The notes: generated by a model from the sequence alone, not told the origin. A stretch of DNA of 64,000 nt from Nostoc flagelliforme FACHB-838 (GCF_014698065.1 NZ_JACJSI010000031.1:1-64000), one strand, 5' to 3'; shown: positions 52,314 through 62,543, counted from the first letter of the stretch. Program-made: numbers and translations.

Positions 52314-53293
52314 GCTTCTAACCTCGGATCGCTTAGAGTCAAAGGTTTTTTCATCAACTGTAAGAAATAATTAGCAACTTTAGCTGGGAGAATTAGTTTC
52401 AAAAGCAGCTTAATGAATAATTTTTGAGTTGTTTTATCTAGTAAAACTTGAGGTTTGAGGCAAATTGCTGACCATAAGTGTTGCTGGGCTTGGCTAATGC
52501 CACTGGTATCACCACGATGTTGCAAATACAGACCAGCGAAATAGATATGGAAACTTACCATAGTAGAATTTTTCAGGTATTGAAGTTCTGGAGGAGCTGC
52601 TTGATATGCTTTTTCCATTGCGATCAGAGCAACTTTTTTCATCGCTTCAACTTTAGATGACATCCCCCCAAGTGTTCGACGATAAAGTATCTGGTGTTGA
52701 GGTATCACAACAAAATACCAACGAGTTGATAGCCGCAGCCAATAGTCCCAGTCTTCACAACCAGGGCAAGTAGGATCAAAACCTCCAGTAGATTCCAGCG
52801 CTTGCCTACGTATCAGAGTGTTTGAACCATTATGAATAAAATCGCTAACTAACAACTTTTCATAAACATGACCGGAAAAAGCATATCTAGGTGATGGCAG
52901 AAATGATAAAGGTTTTCCTTGTTCATCTACATCCATAAAACAAGTCCAGCTATAAGCAACTCCTGCTTTTGGATTATGTTCTAAGGCCATTAATTGTAGT
53001 TCCAACTTATCGGCTGTCCACAAATCATCGGCATCAAGAAAGGCAATAAATTCACCAGTTGCATGAGATATACCACGATTTCGAGCTACTGGAACCCCAC
53101 CATTTTCATAGGAAAAAATCTGTAAGCGCTCATCTTGAATACTCTCAAGTATTTCTACAGTCCTGTCTTTTGAACCGTCATTAATTACAATTAACTCAAA
53201 ATCAGAAAAACTTTGTTTCTGAACAGATTCGATTGTTTCTGCTATAGTTTTTTCGGCATTATAAGCAGGAATAATCACAGAAATTTTGGCCAT
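52310..53293 (-). CDS. Family 2 glycosyltransferase
   Basis: 327 residues. GT-A fold with KISVIIPAYNAEKTIAETIE, VINDGSKDRTVEIL, the DxD motif in IAFLDADDLWTADKL and GCEDWDYWLRL as the catalytic ED region. It probably inverts configuration and adds a sugar to the growing lipid-linked unit. Its sequence is similar to the neighbour at 53330-54295, with about 37 bp between, suggesting duplication within the cluster. The C-terminal region of about 100 residues is family specific. Confidence 0.9.
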   Translation of the reverse strand: MAKISVIIPAYNAEKTIAETIESVQKQSFSDFELIVINDGSKDRTVEILESIQDERLQIFSYENGGVPVARNRGISHATGEFIAFLDADDLWTADKLELQLMALEHNPKAGVAYSWTCFMDVDEQGKPLSFLPSPRYAFSGHVYEKLLVSDFIHNGSNTLIRRQALESTGGFDPTCPGCEDWDYWLRLSTRWYFVVIPQHQILYRRTLGGMSSKVEAMKKVALIAMEKAYQAAPPELQYLKNSTMVSFHIYFAGLYLQHRGDTSGISQAQQHLWSAICLKPQVLLDKTTQKLFIKLLLKLILPAKVANYFLQLMKKPLTLSDPRLEA

Positions 53294-53329
53294 ATTCTCA
53301 CTATCAATAATTACTGCTGAGATGAGGGA

Positions 53330-54295
53330 TCAACGTGCGATCGCTACTATGCGCTGACGCAGAGTATAAACATAGGATAAAAATCTTTGGTAACCATCAG
53401 GTCCAAATTGCCGCAATAGAGTAATCGCAATACTCAACCGCACAAATTCTTGTGAAAAGCAAAGCCAAGGGTAGTAAGCCAAAGCTTTTGCACGAAAACT
53501 AGCTGCATTTTCCCAATCTTGAGCACTGCTTTGTAAAGCTTTCCAAGCTAAACAGAGATTAGCAGAACCATAGCTTCGGTTTTTCAAATACTGCAACTCG
53601 GATGCTTCAGCAGAGAAAGCTTTTTCGATCACGATCTCAAAACTTCGTGCCATCGCTTCCCAATTTCTGGATGCACTACTTGAGGATTGCCGATAGTAAA
53701 CCAAAGGTTCCTTCACCACCTTGAAAGGATAGCGAGATGCCATGCGTAGCCACATATCCCAATCTTCAAGATATGAGCCTAAGTTGCGATCAAATAGTCC
53801 GACAACCTCAAAGCAGGAGCGACGAACCATTGCTACACTCCCACACTCAACAATGTTGTGTTCAGTCAGCTTTTTCCAAACATCACCCTCAGCCTGATTT
53901 TTAAATACCCTGCCCGTAGGTTTACCTGTCTCATCAATGAATGCAACCCAGGTGTATACCAGCGCAACTTCTGGATTTCCTTCGAGAACACGCAGTTGTT
54001 TTTCTAGCTTAGTTGGTTCCCACAGGTCATCAGAATCTAAGAATGTTATGTACTCTCCTTTGGCATGAACGATTCCTGTATTGCGTGCTCCTGATAAACC
54101 TTGATTTTCCTGATTAATCAGCCTCACCCGTGGGTCTTTTATCTGAGAAATCCATCGCTCAGTTTCATCCGAACTACCGTCATTAACAACTATTACTTCA
54201 AAGTCAGTAAAGGTTTGGCTAAGAACATTTTCCATAGTTTCAGGAAGATAATTCATCGCATTGTAGGCTGGTATAAGCACAGAAACTTTTGGCAT
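53330..54295 (-). CDS. Family 2 glycosyltransferase
   Basis: 321 residues with KVSVLIPAYNAMNYLPETME, VVNDGSSDETERWI, YITFLDSDDLWEPTKLEKQL (DxD) and LEDWDMWLRMASRYPF (ED motif), all present. It is the nearest relative of the next GT2 gene in the window and has the same domain order and a similar C-terminal helical tail. The acceptor and sugar cannot be inferred from sequence. Transcribed with the cluster. Confidence 0.9.
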   Translation of the reverse strand: MPKVSVLIPAYNAMNYLPETMENVLSQTFTDFEVIVVNDGSSDETERWISQIKDPRVRLINQENQGLSGARNTGIVHAKGEYITFLDSDDLWEPTKLEKQLRVLEGNPEVALVYTWVAFIDETGKPTGRVFKNQAEGDVWKKLTEHNIVECGSVAMVRRSCFEVVGLFDRNLGSYLEDWDMWLRMASRYPFKVVKEPLVYYRQSSSSASRNWEAMARSFEIVIEKAFSAEASELQYLKNRSYGSANLCLAWKALQSSAQDWENAASFRAKALAYYPWLCFSQEFVRLSIAITLLRQFGPDGYQRFLSYVYTLRQRIVAIAR

Positions 54296-54369
54296 CTTTA
54301 ACTATTACAAAAACTTATTAATAAATATTCAAACAATTTGTTGTACAAAATTTGATACCATACTAATTT

Positions 54370-55689
54370 TCATTCTTGAGGTGTTACAGAATCTGCTTCG
54401 TATTTTATACAATCTGATTTATCTTGTTTAACTATAAAATCTTTTTTAAATGCAATTCCCAATATTAACAAACCAGGCCAACAGACATAAGCTAAAGGTT
54501 CTATACTTTCGCCAAAAGTGAAGAAGAACATAACTAAAAGGATACTTAATCCAACCTTTGCCTGTTCATTAGTGTAAGCTTTAATCAGCAAATCGATAAA
54601 ACTCCATAAGAAAGCTACTGCTAAAGCAATAAAGCCAATTAATCCATGAACATACAAAATTCCAAACCATTCATGGTGAGAACCTATCGGTTTGTATCCC
54701 ACTATTGCTGGTCCTGTTGCCTCAATGCGACCATGTCCCCAGATTGGAGCCTCGTTCCACCAAGCCTCTTGCGCCATACGCGCTAATGTAGCCCGTACTT
54801 CTGAAGAACCAGAACGAGCTTTAGTAAACTGATAATTAAAATTTTCTAAAGTACTAATCAATGTTGATGAAAATATGCCTAGCAAAGTACTAACAGCCCC
54901 TGCCAATAAATGTACCCAAGGACGGGCAAGATTCATTAATATCCACATCGATACTAAAACCAATGGGAGGCAGAGCATAGCTAACCTAGATACTGACCCA
55001 AAAATCATTGTAACAGCACCAACCATCCCCAACCATCGCCACTTTTTGTTAAGTTCCTGTTGGGCAATGCAGAAGTAAATATTACCTACTAAGCCTAAAG
55101 CAGGAGGCCAGGGAGCAAACAATTGCAAGCGTGTTTGGTTTTCATCAATAACATAAAATAAATAGATTTTATAACTATCGATTACTCCTCCAAATACTTT
55201 TAGAGGAGAAACATAAGAAAAAATGGGAATTTTTAATAACTGAGCTAGGCTACAGATGCTCACTATAATTAAGCTTTGTAAGCATAAGATGCATACGGCT
55301 CGATAAATTATTTTGGAACGTATATTGAGGTGACCTATTAGAGGAAATAATGCTAACAGTCCCCAATTTCTATACCACATTAATGATGATTTTAGGATTT
55401 GGCTTATTTCTAAATTAAAATTTAAGTGCCCGACAATTAAAGCTACTTCTATAACCAGCATGGCAATAATCCATACCCAAGCTGATGGAGAAATAGCAAT
55501 TTTTTCTGCTAGAGGTGTCTTTTCAGTTTGATTCCAGCACTTTCTGAGTAGATAAAATGTTAAGAAAGATGCTAATAAAGTTGCACAAACGTACTGTGCG
55601 CCTAACAAATAAATTGGATAAGTGCCAATAATGTAATACCAAACTAGAGATTCTGGAAGGTTTTGTGGCTTGATGGAAATTTTGCTCAC
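54370..55689 (-). CDS. O-antigen ligase/polymerase-like membrane protein (Wzy)
   Basis: 439 residues with about eleven membrane helices. A long extracytoplasmic loop carries GSHHEWFGILYVHGLIGF, the Wzy_C/O-antigen ligase signature. It should polymerise or ligate the repeat units exported by the flippase. Its place between the chain-length regulator (55735) and the glycosyltransferases fits a Wzx/Wzy pathway. Assignment as polymerase rather than ligase is inferred from context only. Confidence 0.8.
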   Translation of the reverse strand: MSKISIKPQNLPESLVWYYIIGTYPIYLLGAQYVCATLLASFLTFYLLRKCWNQTEKTPLAEKIAISPSAWVWIIAMLVIEVALIVGHLNFNLEISQILKSSLMWYRNWGLLALFPLIGHLNIRSKIIYRAVCILCLQSLIIVSICSLAQLLKIPIFSYVSPLKVFGGVIDSYKIYLFYVIDENQTRLQLFAPWPPALGLVGNIYFCIAQQELNKKWRWLGMVGAVTMIFGSVSRLAMLCLPLVLVSMWILMNLARPWVHLLAGAVSTLLGIFSSTLISTLENFNYQFTKARSGSSEVRATLARMAQEAWWNEAPIWGHGRIEATGPAIVGYKPIGSHHEWFGILYVHGLIGFIALAVAFLWSFIDLLIKAYTNEQAKVGLSILLVMFFFTFGESIEPLAYVCWPGLLILGIAFKKDFIVKQDKSDCIKYEADSVTPQE

Positions 55690-55734
55690 GGGTGATTTAG
55701 GAAATAATGACTAAAATAAAGGGTAAAGATGATT

Positions 55735-57147
55735 TCAGACATCTGATTTAACTTTCCGACTTTTACTGCTGACAAGACCTAGCGATACTATTCCTGTGGT
55801 TAAGAAAAAAGAACCTAGAGATGTACCAAGCAGTACAAACTTTCTCTTAGGTGAACTGGGTTCTTCTGGCAGGCTAGGCTTAGACAATACGGACATTGAT
55901 GGATAGGAAGCAGAGATATTGGAATTGCTTAGATCAAGCCTAGTTAAAGTTGATGAAAAAACAGCTTCTCCTATGCGAACATTTCGTTGCAGACTGTCCA
56001 GTTGTGATTCTTTCTGGGATAGATTTGTGAGCCTTGATTCCAGTTCAGCAGTCTGTTTTCCTAACTCCTGTGCTTGAGCTTGAAACCCTTTCTGTTGTCC
56101 TTGAAATGATATTAATTCTTGAAAGAGAACTGCTCGCTCTGAGGATGAGCTAGATGAGCTACCACCACTACTGAGAGTTAATTGTTCTATGGTTGCTTGA
56201 GAGACGGGCCGACCCAGCAGCGACTGAGCTTTTTGAATTAGTGCTGTACTAGTTGCATCCTTTTCCATCTGCTTGGTAATTACTGCTGGATGCGTTGGCA
56301 AATATTTAGCGCTTAAACTCGCTAGCTCTGCACTAACTTTGCTGTACTGAGCTAAATACTGTTGGCATGAGGGATTTGATTGCAGCACTAAAGCATCTAC
56401 AGCTTCTTGAGAAGATAAGCCTAAACTGGCTGATAATTGCCTAAACCGAGCAGTTACTTGTTCTAGTTGCGCTAAGGTCTCAGCTCGTTGCCGCCGCAAA
56501 CCTTCAAGGTTGACTGATACATCGCGCAGTTGCTCAGTTGCACTTAAGCCTGATTGAGCTTTGTAGTTTGAGAGGCGTTTTTGAGCTACTTGCAATTTTT
56601 GTTCAGCTCCACTGAGGACAGCTTGCAACCGACGGTTTTGCTGAATAATTTCCTCCTTTCTAAGTTGATCTAATTTTTCTTCCAAAGCTTTATTAAGGGC
56701 TAACGCTTTTTTCTGAGATTGTTCCGGTGTATCTCCTTTAATCTCGAACTGCATCAGGTTGGTATTATCGAGGATTTTGATCTGAGGTTTACCGAACTTT
56801 TCTACAGACATATTGAGATGATTAGCCGCAGCTTGTAAAACTTCATTAGTTTCAGCTAGATATTTATAGTTTTGTCTGGGGTCTGAAGACTGGCTGCTAT
56901 AAGGAGAATCGCTGGAAGAAGAGGCTTCCCCGATTCCCGGTAAAGTGATATTTGTAGATGACTTAGCTCCAGGGAGAATAATCTTCCACTCACTAGAGTA
57001 AGTAGGAGGTGTTTTTTTGAGATAAAGTAAAGCGCCACTCCATATCATCCCATTAGCTAGTAGCCATATTGGCAAATAAAGTTTCCAGCTTTTTTGTCTC
57101 CAGGTTGAATGGGAACGAGAATTATGGATTACTGTAAAATCAGACAT
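55735..57147 (-). CDS. Wzz/GumC-type chain-length regulator without kinase domain
   Basis: About 470 residues (ATG at 57147; an upstream in-frame TTG at 57174 is less likely). One N-terminal membrane helix (WKLYLPIWLLANGMIWSGAL), a long periplasmic coiled-coil region (RRLQAVLSGAEQKLQVAQKR, QRAETLAQLEQVTARFRQLS), a low-complexity SSGGSSSSSSSER stretch and a C-terminal helix (KFVLLGTSLGSFFLTTGIVS). Architecture of polysaccharide co-polymerases (PCP-2) lacking the fused tyrosine kinase. It would set chain length with Wzy. Confidence 0.82.
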   Translation of the reverse strand: MSDFTVIHNSRSHSTWRQKSWKLYLPIWLLANGMIWSGALLYLKKTPPTYSSEWKIILPGAKSSTNITLPGIGEASSSSDSPYSSQSSDPRQNYKYLAETNEVLQAAANHLNMSVEKFGKPQIKILDNTNLMQFEIKGDTPEQSQKKALALNKALEEKLDQLRKEEIIQQNRRLQAVLSGAEQKLQVAQKRLSNYKAQSGLSATEQLRDVSVNLEGLRRQRAETLAQLEQVTARFRQLSASLGLSSQEAVDALVLQSNPSCQQYLAQYSKVSAELASLSAKYLPTHPAVITKQMEKDATSTALIQKAQSLLGRPVSQATIEQLTLSSGGSSSSSSSERAVLFQELISFQGQQKGFQAQAQELGKQTAELESRLTNLSQKESQLDSLQRNVRIGEAVFSSTLTRLDLSNSNISASYPSMSVLSKPSLPEEPSSPKRKFVLLGTSLGSFFLTTGIVSLGLVSSKSRKVKSDV

Positions 57148-57473
57148 TGAGGGATTCCCATTATTTAAAGACAACTACAAAATTATCATTTTTTATAATT
57201 TTAGTTAGTTTTTGCTAAATCGTCTGTTCACGAATTCCTCTATAAATTGCTATGAAAAACACTAATACCAATTCTGTATGAAGATGCATAGAAAGAACCC
57301 CACCGCCTTCGGCACCTCCCCGATACTTTGGGGAGGTTGGGAGGAGTCAGAATAATGTGCAGCTTCAGATAAAATTGGTATAAACTGCTGTTTACTTACT
57401 GCCATAATACTTGCTTTATTCCCTTCGTCTGATCTAGCTATGGCTTGTAGTCATTAGTGAAGTGCTTTCCCTT

Positions 57474-58649
57474 TTAAATTTCTCTCACTGAAAACTCCTC
57501 TTTTGGAGTTTTAGTGAATTCACTAGGTAAGCCAGAAATTGCTCCATACAGTCTCAAGTTGTCAGCAGTAATCCGATCCCAATTGTAATTTATCTGTACA
57601 TACTTTTGTGCATTTTTAGCCATTGCTGCTAATTGTTGGGGGTGATGAATTGCCCAGTCTAAGGAATTAATACAAGAGTTTAAATTTCCACATTCAAAAA
57701 GCATTCCCCGTCCCCCATTAATCAATTGCTGGTGGGGTGGGATGTCGCTTGCTAAAACTGGTATACCTTCCTGCATTGCCTCTAACATCGCTAGAGGTAG
57801 TCCTTCTAAATCAGAAGGAAGGACAAATAACCCTGCTCCTCGAACAATCTCCCAAAGACGAGTTCCTCGGAGTTCACCGGCAAATACAATATCTCGATTA
57901 TTTGCAACCTTTTCTAATAGGTTTGAGGTAAAGGATTTAGTATCACTAACACCTCCAGCCAGAACAAGTTTCCATCCAGCTGGTTTCAGGGCTGAAAAGG
58001 CATCAACGAGCAAGTCGGGACGCTTTTCTGGTACCAATCTGCCTAAATACACAATATAACGCCCTTGTTGAAGACCCAACTGCGTACCGTAGGCAAAATT
58101 GGGGTCTGACTCACCGTAGCTGGCGGGGGCATTAGGGATGTAGACTGTCTCTTTACCGTAAGTTTGCCAAAAGTACTTTTGTAGTGCTTCTGATACCACA
58201 ATCATTCCGTGGGCAAAACGTACTGCCGCCTTCTCCCCGGTGAGAATTAAGCGAGTAGAAAAATTGCCCCACTTTGCACGTTGCCAGTCTAGCCCTTGGC
58301 AGGTAACTACAATCTTTGCATTGCTAATTCTTGGTAAGCAAGTAAATAGAGATGGGCCCAGAGCATGGAAATGAACTATATCATAGCTTTTGCCAGTGGC
58401 AGCGATCGCTGCCAGTGCTGAGGTGACAAAAGCATCTATCCCTCTAAAATCCACGCTGGGCACAGATATAACTCGAACGCCCTGAAAGTCATAACTTTCA
58501 AGCCAAGAACTATGAGTGTAGGAAGAGCGAGCGAATAAATCTACAGAGTGTCCCTGTGCAACCATACGGGGATAAACTTCCGCACAATAATGCTCAATTC
58601 CACCCTGCTTGGGAGGTAGACCTTTTGCACCAATCACAGCAATTTTCAT
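57474..58649 (-). CDS. Family 4 glycosyltransferase
   Basis: 391 residues from the ATG at 58649. KIAVIGAKGLPPKQGGIEHY is the glycine-rich opening of GT4 enzymes, followed by HFHALGPSLFTCLPR, VYLGRLVPEKRPDLLVDAFS in the donor domain and SDLEGLPLAMLEAMQEGIPV. It is typical of bacterial exopolysaccharide enzymes that transfer mannose, rhamnose or related sugars. Intact. The 327-bp gap to the next gene holds a CCTCCCCGATACTTTGGGGA palindrome near 57325. Confidence 0.88.
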   Translation of the reverse strand: MKIAVIGAKGLPPKQGGIEHYCAEVYPRMVAQGHSVDLFARSSYTHSSWLESYDFQGVRVISVPSVDFRGIDAFVTSALAAIAATGKSYDIVHFHALGPSLFTCLPRISNAKIVVTCQGLDWQRAKWGNFSTRLILTGEKAAVRFAHGMIVVSEALQKYFWQTYGKETVYIPNAPASYGESDPNFAYGTQLGLQQGRYIVYLGRLVPEKRPDLLVDAFSALKPAGWKLVLAGGVSDTKSFTSNLLEKVANNRDIVFAGELRGTRLWEIVRGAGLFVLPSDLEGLPLAMLEAMQEGIPVLASDIPPHQQLINGGRGMLFECGNLNSCINSLDWAIHHPQQLAAMAKNAQKYVQINYNWDRITADNLRLYGAISGLPSEFTKTPKEEFSVREI

Positions 58650-58789
58650 AGTCAAAAGTTATGCACAAAAAAGTTGTAAAAAGCAATAATGAAGATGTAC
58701 GGATGCTTGTTTTGTAGAGCTAAATTCAGTATTATTGGTTCTCTTCAACAACAGCATCCTCGTAGGGGATTTAACCGCAAGTTGATTAA

Positions 58790-60004
58790 TTAGCTAGCAA
58801 TTGATAAAGTTCGCTTCTCCCAACGAGTAAACATGCCACTGTAAACATCCCTCATAACAGTACGAGCGGCATAAGGCTGTGCTGCTCGTACACAGGACGT
58901 ACTTGGGTAATTTTCTGGATGTAGGATTATTTGCTGCAAAGAATCTGCTAAACACTCTGGCGATCGCACTTCACAAACAACTCCGTTGTCAGTCGCTAGT
59001 AACTTTGGAGTTTCACCACACCTAGTGGTAACTACTGGTGTTCCACTGGCGAGTGCCTCTAGAACTACTAAAGGTAGACCTTCGTAGGCACTGCTAAGGA
59101 CAAAGACATTACTGATACGATGCAACTGCGCCAGATCCTCTATGGGAAGTGCCCCCAGCATTGTTACCCGATTAGACAATCCTAACTGAGCGATTTCTGT
59201 ACGTATATCTGCTGCCAATTCGCCATCACCCGCTATCAGTAGGTGAGTATGCGGTTCATTTAAAGCCGCGATCGCACGTACTAACAAAATCGGATCTTTT
59301 TGGGGATGTAACCGACCAGCGAAGAGGATAAAACGTGTTTCCTCGCTCAAACCCAGCCTTTTCGCTAGTTCATGTCTTTGTGCTTCCCGTTCCGTTCGAC
59401 TTAAGGGGTAGAAAATCTCGTTATCAAATGAATTTTTGATGTATTTAACACGATCTCCCATGCTGGGATAACGCTGTCTATACAATTGTGCTGAATCTGT
59501 ATTACATGAGAAAACCTGGCTAAACTGGCGAACTAGCAAGCTTTCTAGAGCAAAATATGCTGCGGGAAATCTGCGCCACAAAATCGCATTTTTATCACCA
59601 GCAGCCTTAATCTGCGTTTGAATATCGTTATGAATAAACAAGGTTTTTTCTCCCTGCCAATTCAGGGCTGCTAAACTTGGTTCCAGCCGATGAAAGTGCA
59701 TAAAGTCCGAGGCAAAGCTATGACCGACAAGTGCAGCCGCATACTTGAGGGTTGTCGGGATTAAACTTCTGAAGTTATCATTTTCCAAGGTAAATAGCGG
59801 GAAAAAGCTAATTTCTCTACCGGCTAATTCTGCTTCTTGCCACTTCCCGACTTTTTGAGTGCGATCGCTTCCTGTCCCTACTAGTCGCACCTCAAATTCA
59901 TTGGGAGCGTATTTAATAAATGTATTAATAAGTGTTTGTATTCCTCCAATAGTAGAGTACCAAGGATTAAACTGGTAAAAAATAGTTAAAACAGGTTTAT
60001 GCAT
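58790..60004 (-). CDS. Family 4 glycosyltransferase, first gene of the cluster
   Basis: 404 residues. YQFNPWYSTIGGIQTLINTF, FMHFHRLEPSLAALNWQGEK, ILFAGRLHPQKDPILLVRAI and SSAYEGLPLVVLEALASGTP then VVTTRCGETPKL, with both acidic residues of the GT4 donor site. Its ATG at 60004 is preceded by more than 700 bp without a gene, so the exopolysaccharide transcript likely begins there. The intact sequence fits a retaining GT-B enzyme acting on the lipid-linked unit. Confidence 0.88.
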   Translation of the reverse strand: MHKPVLTIFYQFNPWYSTIGGIQTLINTFIKYAPNEFEVRLVGTGSDRTQKVGKWQEAELAGREISFFPLFTLENDNFRSLIPTTLKYAAALVGHSFASDFMHFHRLEPSLAALNWQGEKTLFIHNDIQTQIKAAGDKNAILWRRFPAAYFALESLLVRQFSQVFSCNTDSAQLYRQRYPSMGDRVKYIKNSFDNEIFYPLSRTEREAQRHELAKRLGLSEETRFILFAGRLHPQKDPILLVRAIAALNEPHTHLLIAGDGELAADIRTEIAQLGLSNRVTMLGALPIEDLAQLHRISNVFVLSSAYEGLPLVVLEALASGTPVVTTRCGETPKLLATDNGVVCEVRSPECLADSLQQIILHPENYPSTSCVRAAQPYAARTVMRDVYSGMFTRWEKRTLSIAS

Positions 60005-60742
60005 GACTTACTATAATCTCAGCATATGTCGCCAAGGTTCTTGTAACTTTTTACTATGTAAAAATCTTGCTAATTAAGCTTGTATTTTTACGTTCAAGAT
60101 ACTGAGCGTTTTACTAAGTAGTTTAAGTATCTTTACTCCTATAGCATCCCTTGAAAGCTTAAAGAGCAACACTATCTCTAGATACCGTCCTAGGCAAATA
60201 TATAGTTATCCACCAAGTTATCCGCTTGGATACTATATTTAGTTGTATCAAAAATGATTAATTTTTAAGGGTAAATACTTTATTGTTAAAGTTTTACCTA
60301 ATACAAATTGTGGCATTTAAGCCTAAGTGGGGTTTTGCGATCGCCCAAGTAAATACACTTCTAGTTTGATACCAAGTAAATCCGCATGAGAAAACCAAAC
60401 TATGTAAAGATAAATAAATACGGAGAATGGATCTACTGAGGTAACTGAGATACGGGTATTCGTTTAAGGATATTTCTGACTCGTGAACAAGATAAAACCC
60501 TATTAAACCTAAGAACTGCGGATTTCCCACAAAAAGTGGTCAATAATGCATCAATGCAGACAGCATCCTCTAGTGTGAAATAAAATTATCCACTCAGCTA
60601 TCCACCTAGTTACACCTGATTTCTAAATATTTACTTCTTAGAGAGTATATACTTGCCAATATGCTAAAAATAGCAGATATATTGCGATAGTAAAGATGAC
60701 AAAAGTAAATCTTAGGATTTATCTTTATTCTATACGCAGTTC
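60005..60742. other. Gene-free region upstream of the exopolysaccharide cluster
   Basis: No convincing frame is seen. TTATCCACC at 60206, TTATCCGC at 60218, TTATCCACT at 60586 and CTATCCACC at 60598 form two clusters of TTATCCAC-like words resembling DnaA boxes but lacking the final A. The region separates divergent genes (cluster and sensor kinase) and should contain both promoters. Confidence 0.4.
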
Positions 60743-61972
60743 ATGCCTCAGACTTTTCTAATGAATGAAATTATATTAACTGAAAATGAAACCTTGAGGC
60801 TCCAAGCCCTGCACCAATATAAAATTTTAGACACTATTTGTGAAGCTGCCTTCGATGAGCTTACCCGTTTAGCGGCACAAATCTGTGGTACTCCCATAGC
60901 TTTAATCAGTTTAATTGATGAGTCCCGTCAGTGGTTTAAATCGAAAGTCGGATTAGACAGTGAATCAACCTCTCGCGATCTTGCATTCTGTGCCCACGCG
61001 ATTTTGCAACCCCATGAAACTTTGATTATTTCAGATACACTACTCGATCAGCGTTTCGCTACCAACCCATTAGTAACTTCCGACCCTTGTATTCGATTTT
61101 ATGCTGGTGCGCCGCTGATAACACCGGAAGGAGATGCTTTAGGAACACTCTGTGTGATAGACCATGTACCACGACAGATGAACTCAGAACAACTGGAAGC
61201 ATTGCAAGCGTTAAGCCGTCAAGTCATGGCTCAAATGGAGTTAAAGCGTAATTTATACAAGCTAGAACGTATAACTAGTAATGAACATAAACAGATTGAA
61301 TACCTAATTTCTGCTCTTTCCCACGATCTACGTACTCCTTTGCTAGCCACTCGTGGCACTCTGTATGCGATGCTAGGTGGAGCTTTTGGTTCTGTGAGCG
61401 ACACTTGGAGAGATGTGCTAGAAGATTGCCGCCAAGCTAATGAAGACCTCTTGAAGTTTGTCGAAGCTCTGTTAAATGTATCTCGCTACAAAACTGAAGT
61501 TTCTAAAAGCTTGAAGTGCGAAATTATTAACTGGAAAAGCATTTTTATCAAAACCATTCTCCGCAGCAATAGTACTCGCAAACAAAAGTCTGCAATTAGA
61601 TATAAAATTGCTCCTTCACTGCCGATTGTGTATGGTGATGCTCTTGAGATTCAACGAGTTGTGCAGACAATACTTGATAATGCTGTAAAACTCAATAATC
61701 CAGACCAGGAAATTACTCTTGAGGTAGCATTATTTGGAGTTGAGAAAGTAAAAATATCAGTGCGATACAATGGCCGGGGAATTGCTACTTTAGACAAGGA
61801 AAGCCTTTTTAATAGCTTTATTCAAGGACGTGGCCGGAATAATATAGATAAGTTAGGTCTCTATTTATGCTTTCAAATTGTGGAGGCTCACAAAGGCACT
61901 ATCAACATGGAAAGTACTGTCGAGAATACTACATTTTGGTTTACCTTACCTGCCACCTTATTGAAATGCTAG
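60743..61972 (+). CDS. GAF-domain histidine kinase with altered ATP-binding motif
   Basis: 409 residues. A GAF domain (EAAFDELTRLAAQICGTPIA to QLEALQALSRQVMAQ), HisKA with LISALSHDLRTPLLATRGTL (His acceptor) and HATPase with the N-box RVVQTILDNAVKLNN. In the G1 box, where kinases have DNGxG, the sequence is VRYNGRGI. Tyr342 replaces the adenine-binding Asp, and the G2 region reads IDKLGLYLCFQIVE. Kinase activity may therefore be weak or lost, leaving a phosphatase or scaffold role. The HisKA region is closely related to the kinase at 62867. Confidence 0.88.
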   Translation: MPQTFLMNEIILTENETLRLQALHQYKILDTICEAAFDELTRLAAQICGTPIALISLIDESRQWFKSKVGLDSESTSRDLAFCAHAILQPHETLIISDTLLDQRFATNPLVTSDPCIRFYAGAPLITPEGDALGTLCVIDHVPRQMNSEQLEALQALSRQVMAQMELKRNLYKLERITSNEHKQIEYLISALSHDLRTPLLATRGTLYAMLGGAFGSVSDTWRDVLEDCRQANEDLLKFVEALLNVSRYKTEVSKSLKCEIINWKSIFIKTILRSNSTRKQKSAIRYKIAPSLPIVYGDALEIQRVVQTILDNAVKLNNPDQEITLEVALFGVEKVKISVRYNGRGIATLDKESLFNSFIQGRGRNNIDKLGLYLCFQIVEAHKGTINMESTVENTTFWFTLPATLLKC

Positions 61973-62289
61973 ATACCTAAAGCGACAAGAGATGTAAAAA
62001 ATGATCTTAAATTGGTTTATAGCAGACATTTGTTAAAAATTGTTTTTAATAATTATAGCCATATCTTGCACATTTCCGTATTAATCTGTATTTCTTAAAA
62101 CTTTAATAGATAAAGCTACATTAGTTTTATTGACTTTGATCACTAAATAAAAGACTTTGGCTCAAATACTGAGTTATTTAAAGATATTATTTTTTTGTAA
62201 AATCTTGTGTAAATGTGTAAATGCAATTTATACATTGAACTTAATCAATCGATATAAGCGATCGCCGTTTCTGGAGGCTGATAGGGAAA

Positions 62290-62543
62290 ATAATATGTAT
62301 CACTATAGTCGTTGGTAAGCCACAGATGGGAAGCAAAATTCCAGCACTATATTTGTATGGGGAAATCGTTGGTATAGGTGAAGGAATTTTTCGCTCTCTG
62401 GACAGAGGAAAAACATGGGTAAACATCGCCTTTTAAACCAGCCTATTGGCAATGAGCCTAATGTAATGGAGGCTAGCTGGCAGCAATTCGAACTAGTCTT
62501 TATTGGCACTAACGGTAGGGTAATATACTATGGAAATCCGTAA
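62290..62543 (+). pseudogene. C-terminal remnant of a GH74/xyloglucanase-like Asp-box protein
   Basis: One frame reads KPQMGSKIPALYLYGEIVGI then IFRSLDRGKTWVNIAF and stops. The adjacent frame continues EPNVMEASWQQFELVFIGTN then GRVIYYGNP and stops at 62541-62543. SLDRGKTW is an Asp-box (SxDxGxTW), and the closing FIGTNGRGIYYGNP-like segment is how GH74-type seven-bladed propellers end. One frameshift and no N-terminus make it a remnant. The intact protein would have been an exported beta-glucan/xyloglucan-cleaving or binding protein. Confidence 0.65.

Noticed and set aside
60294..60530. 78-codon minus-strand frame upstream of the exopolysaccharide cluster
   Set aside because: No ribosome site, unusual composition and no similarity to known proteins; treated as chance.
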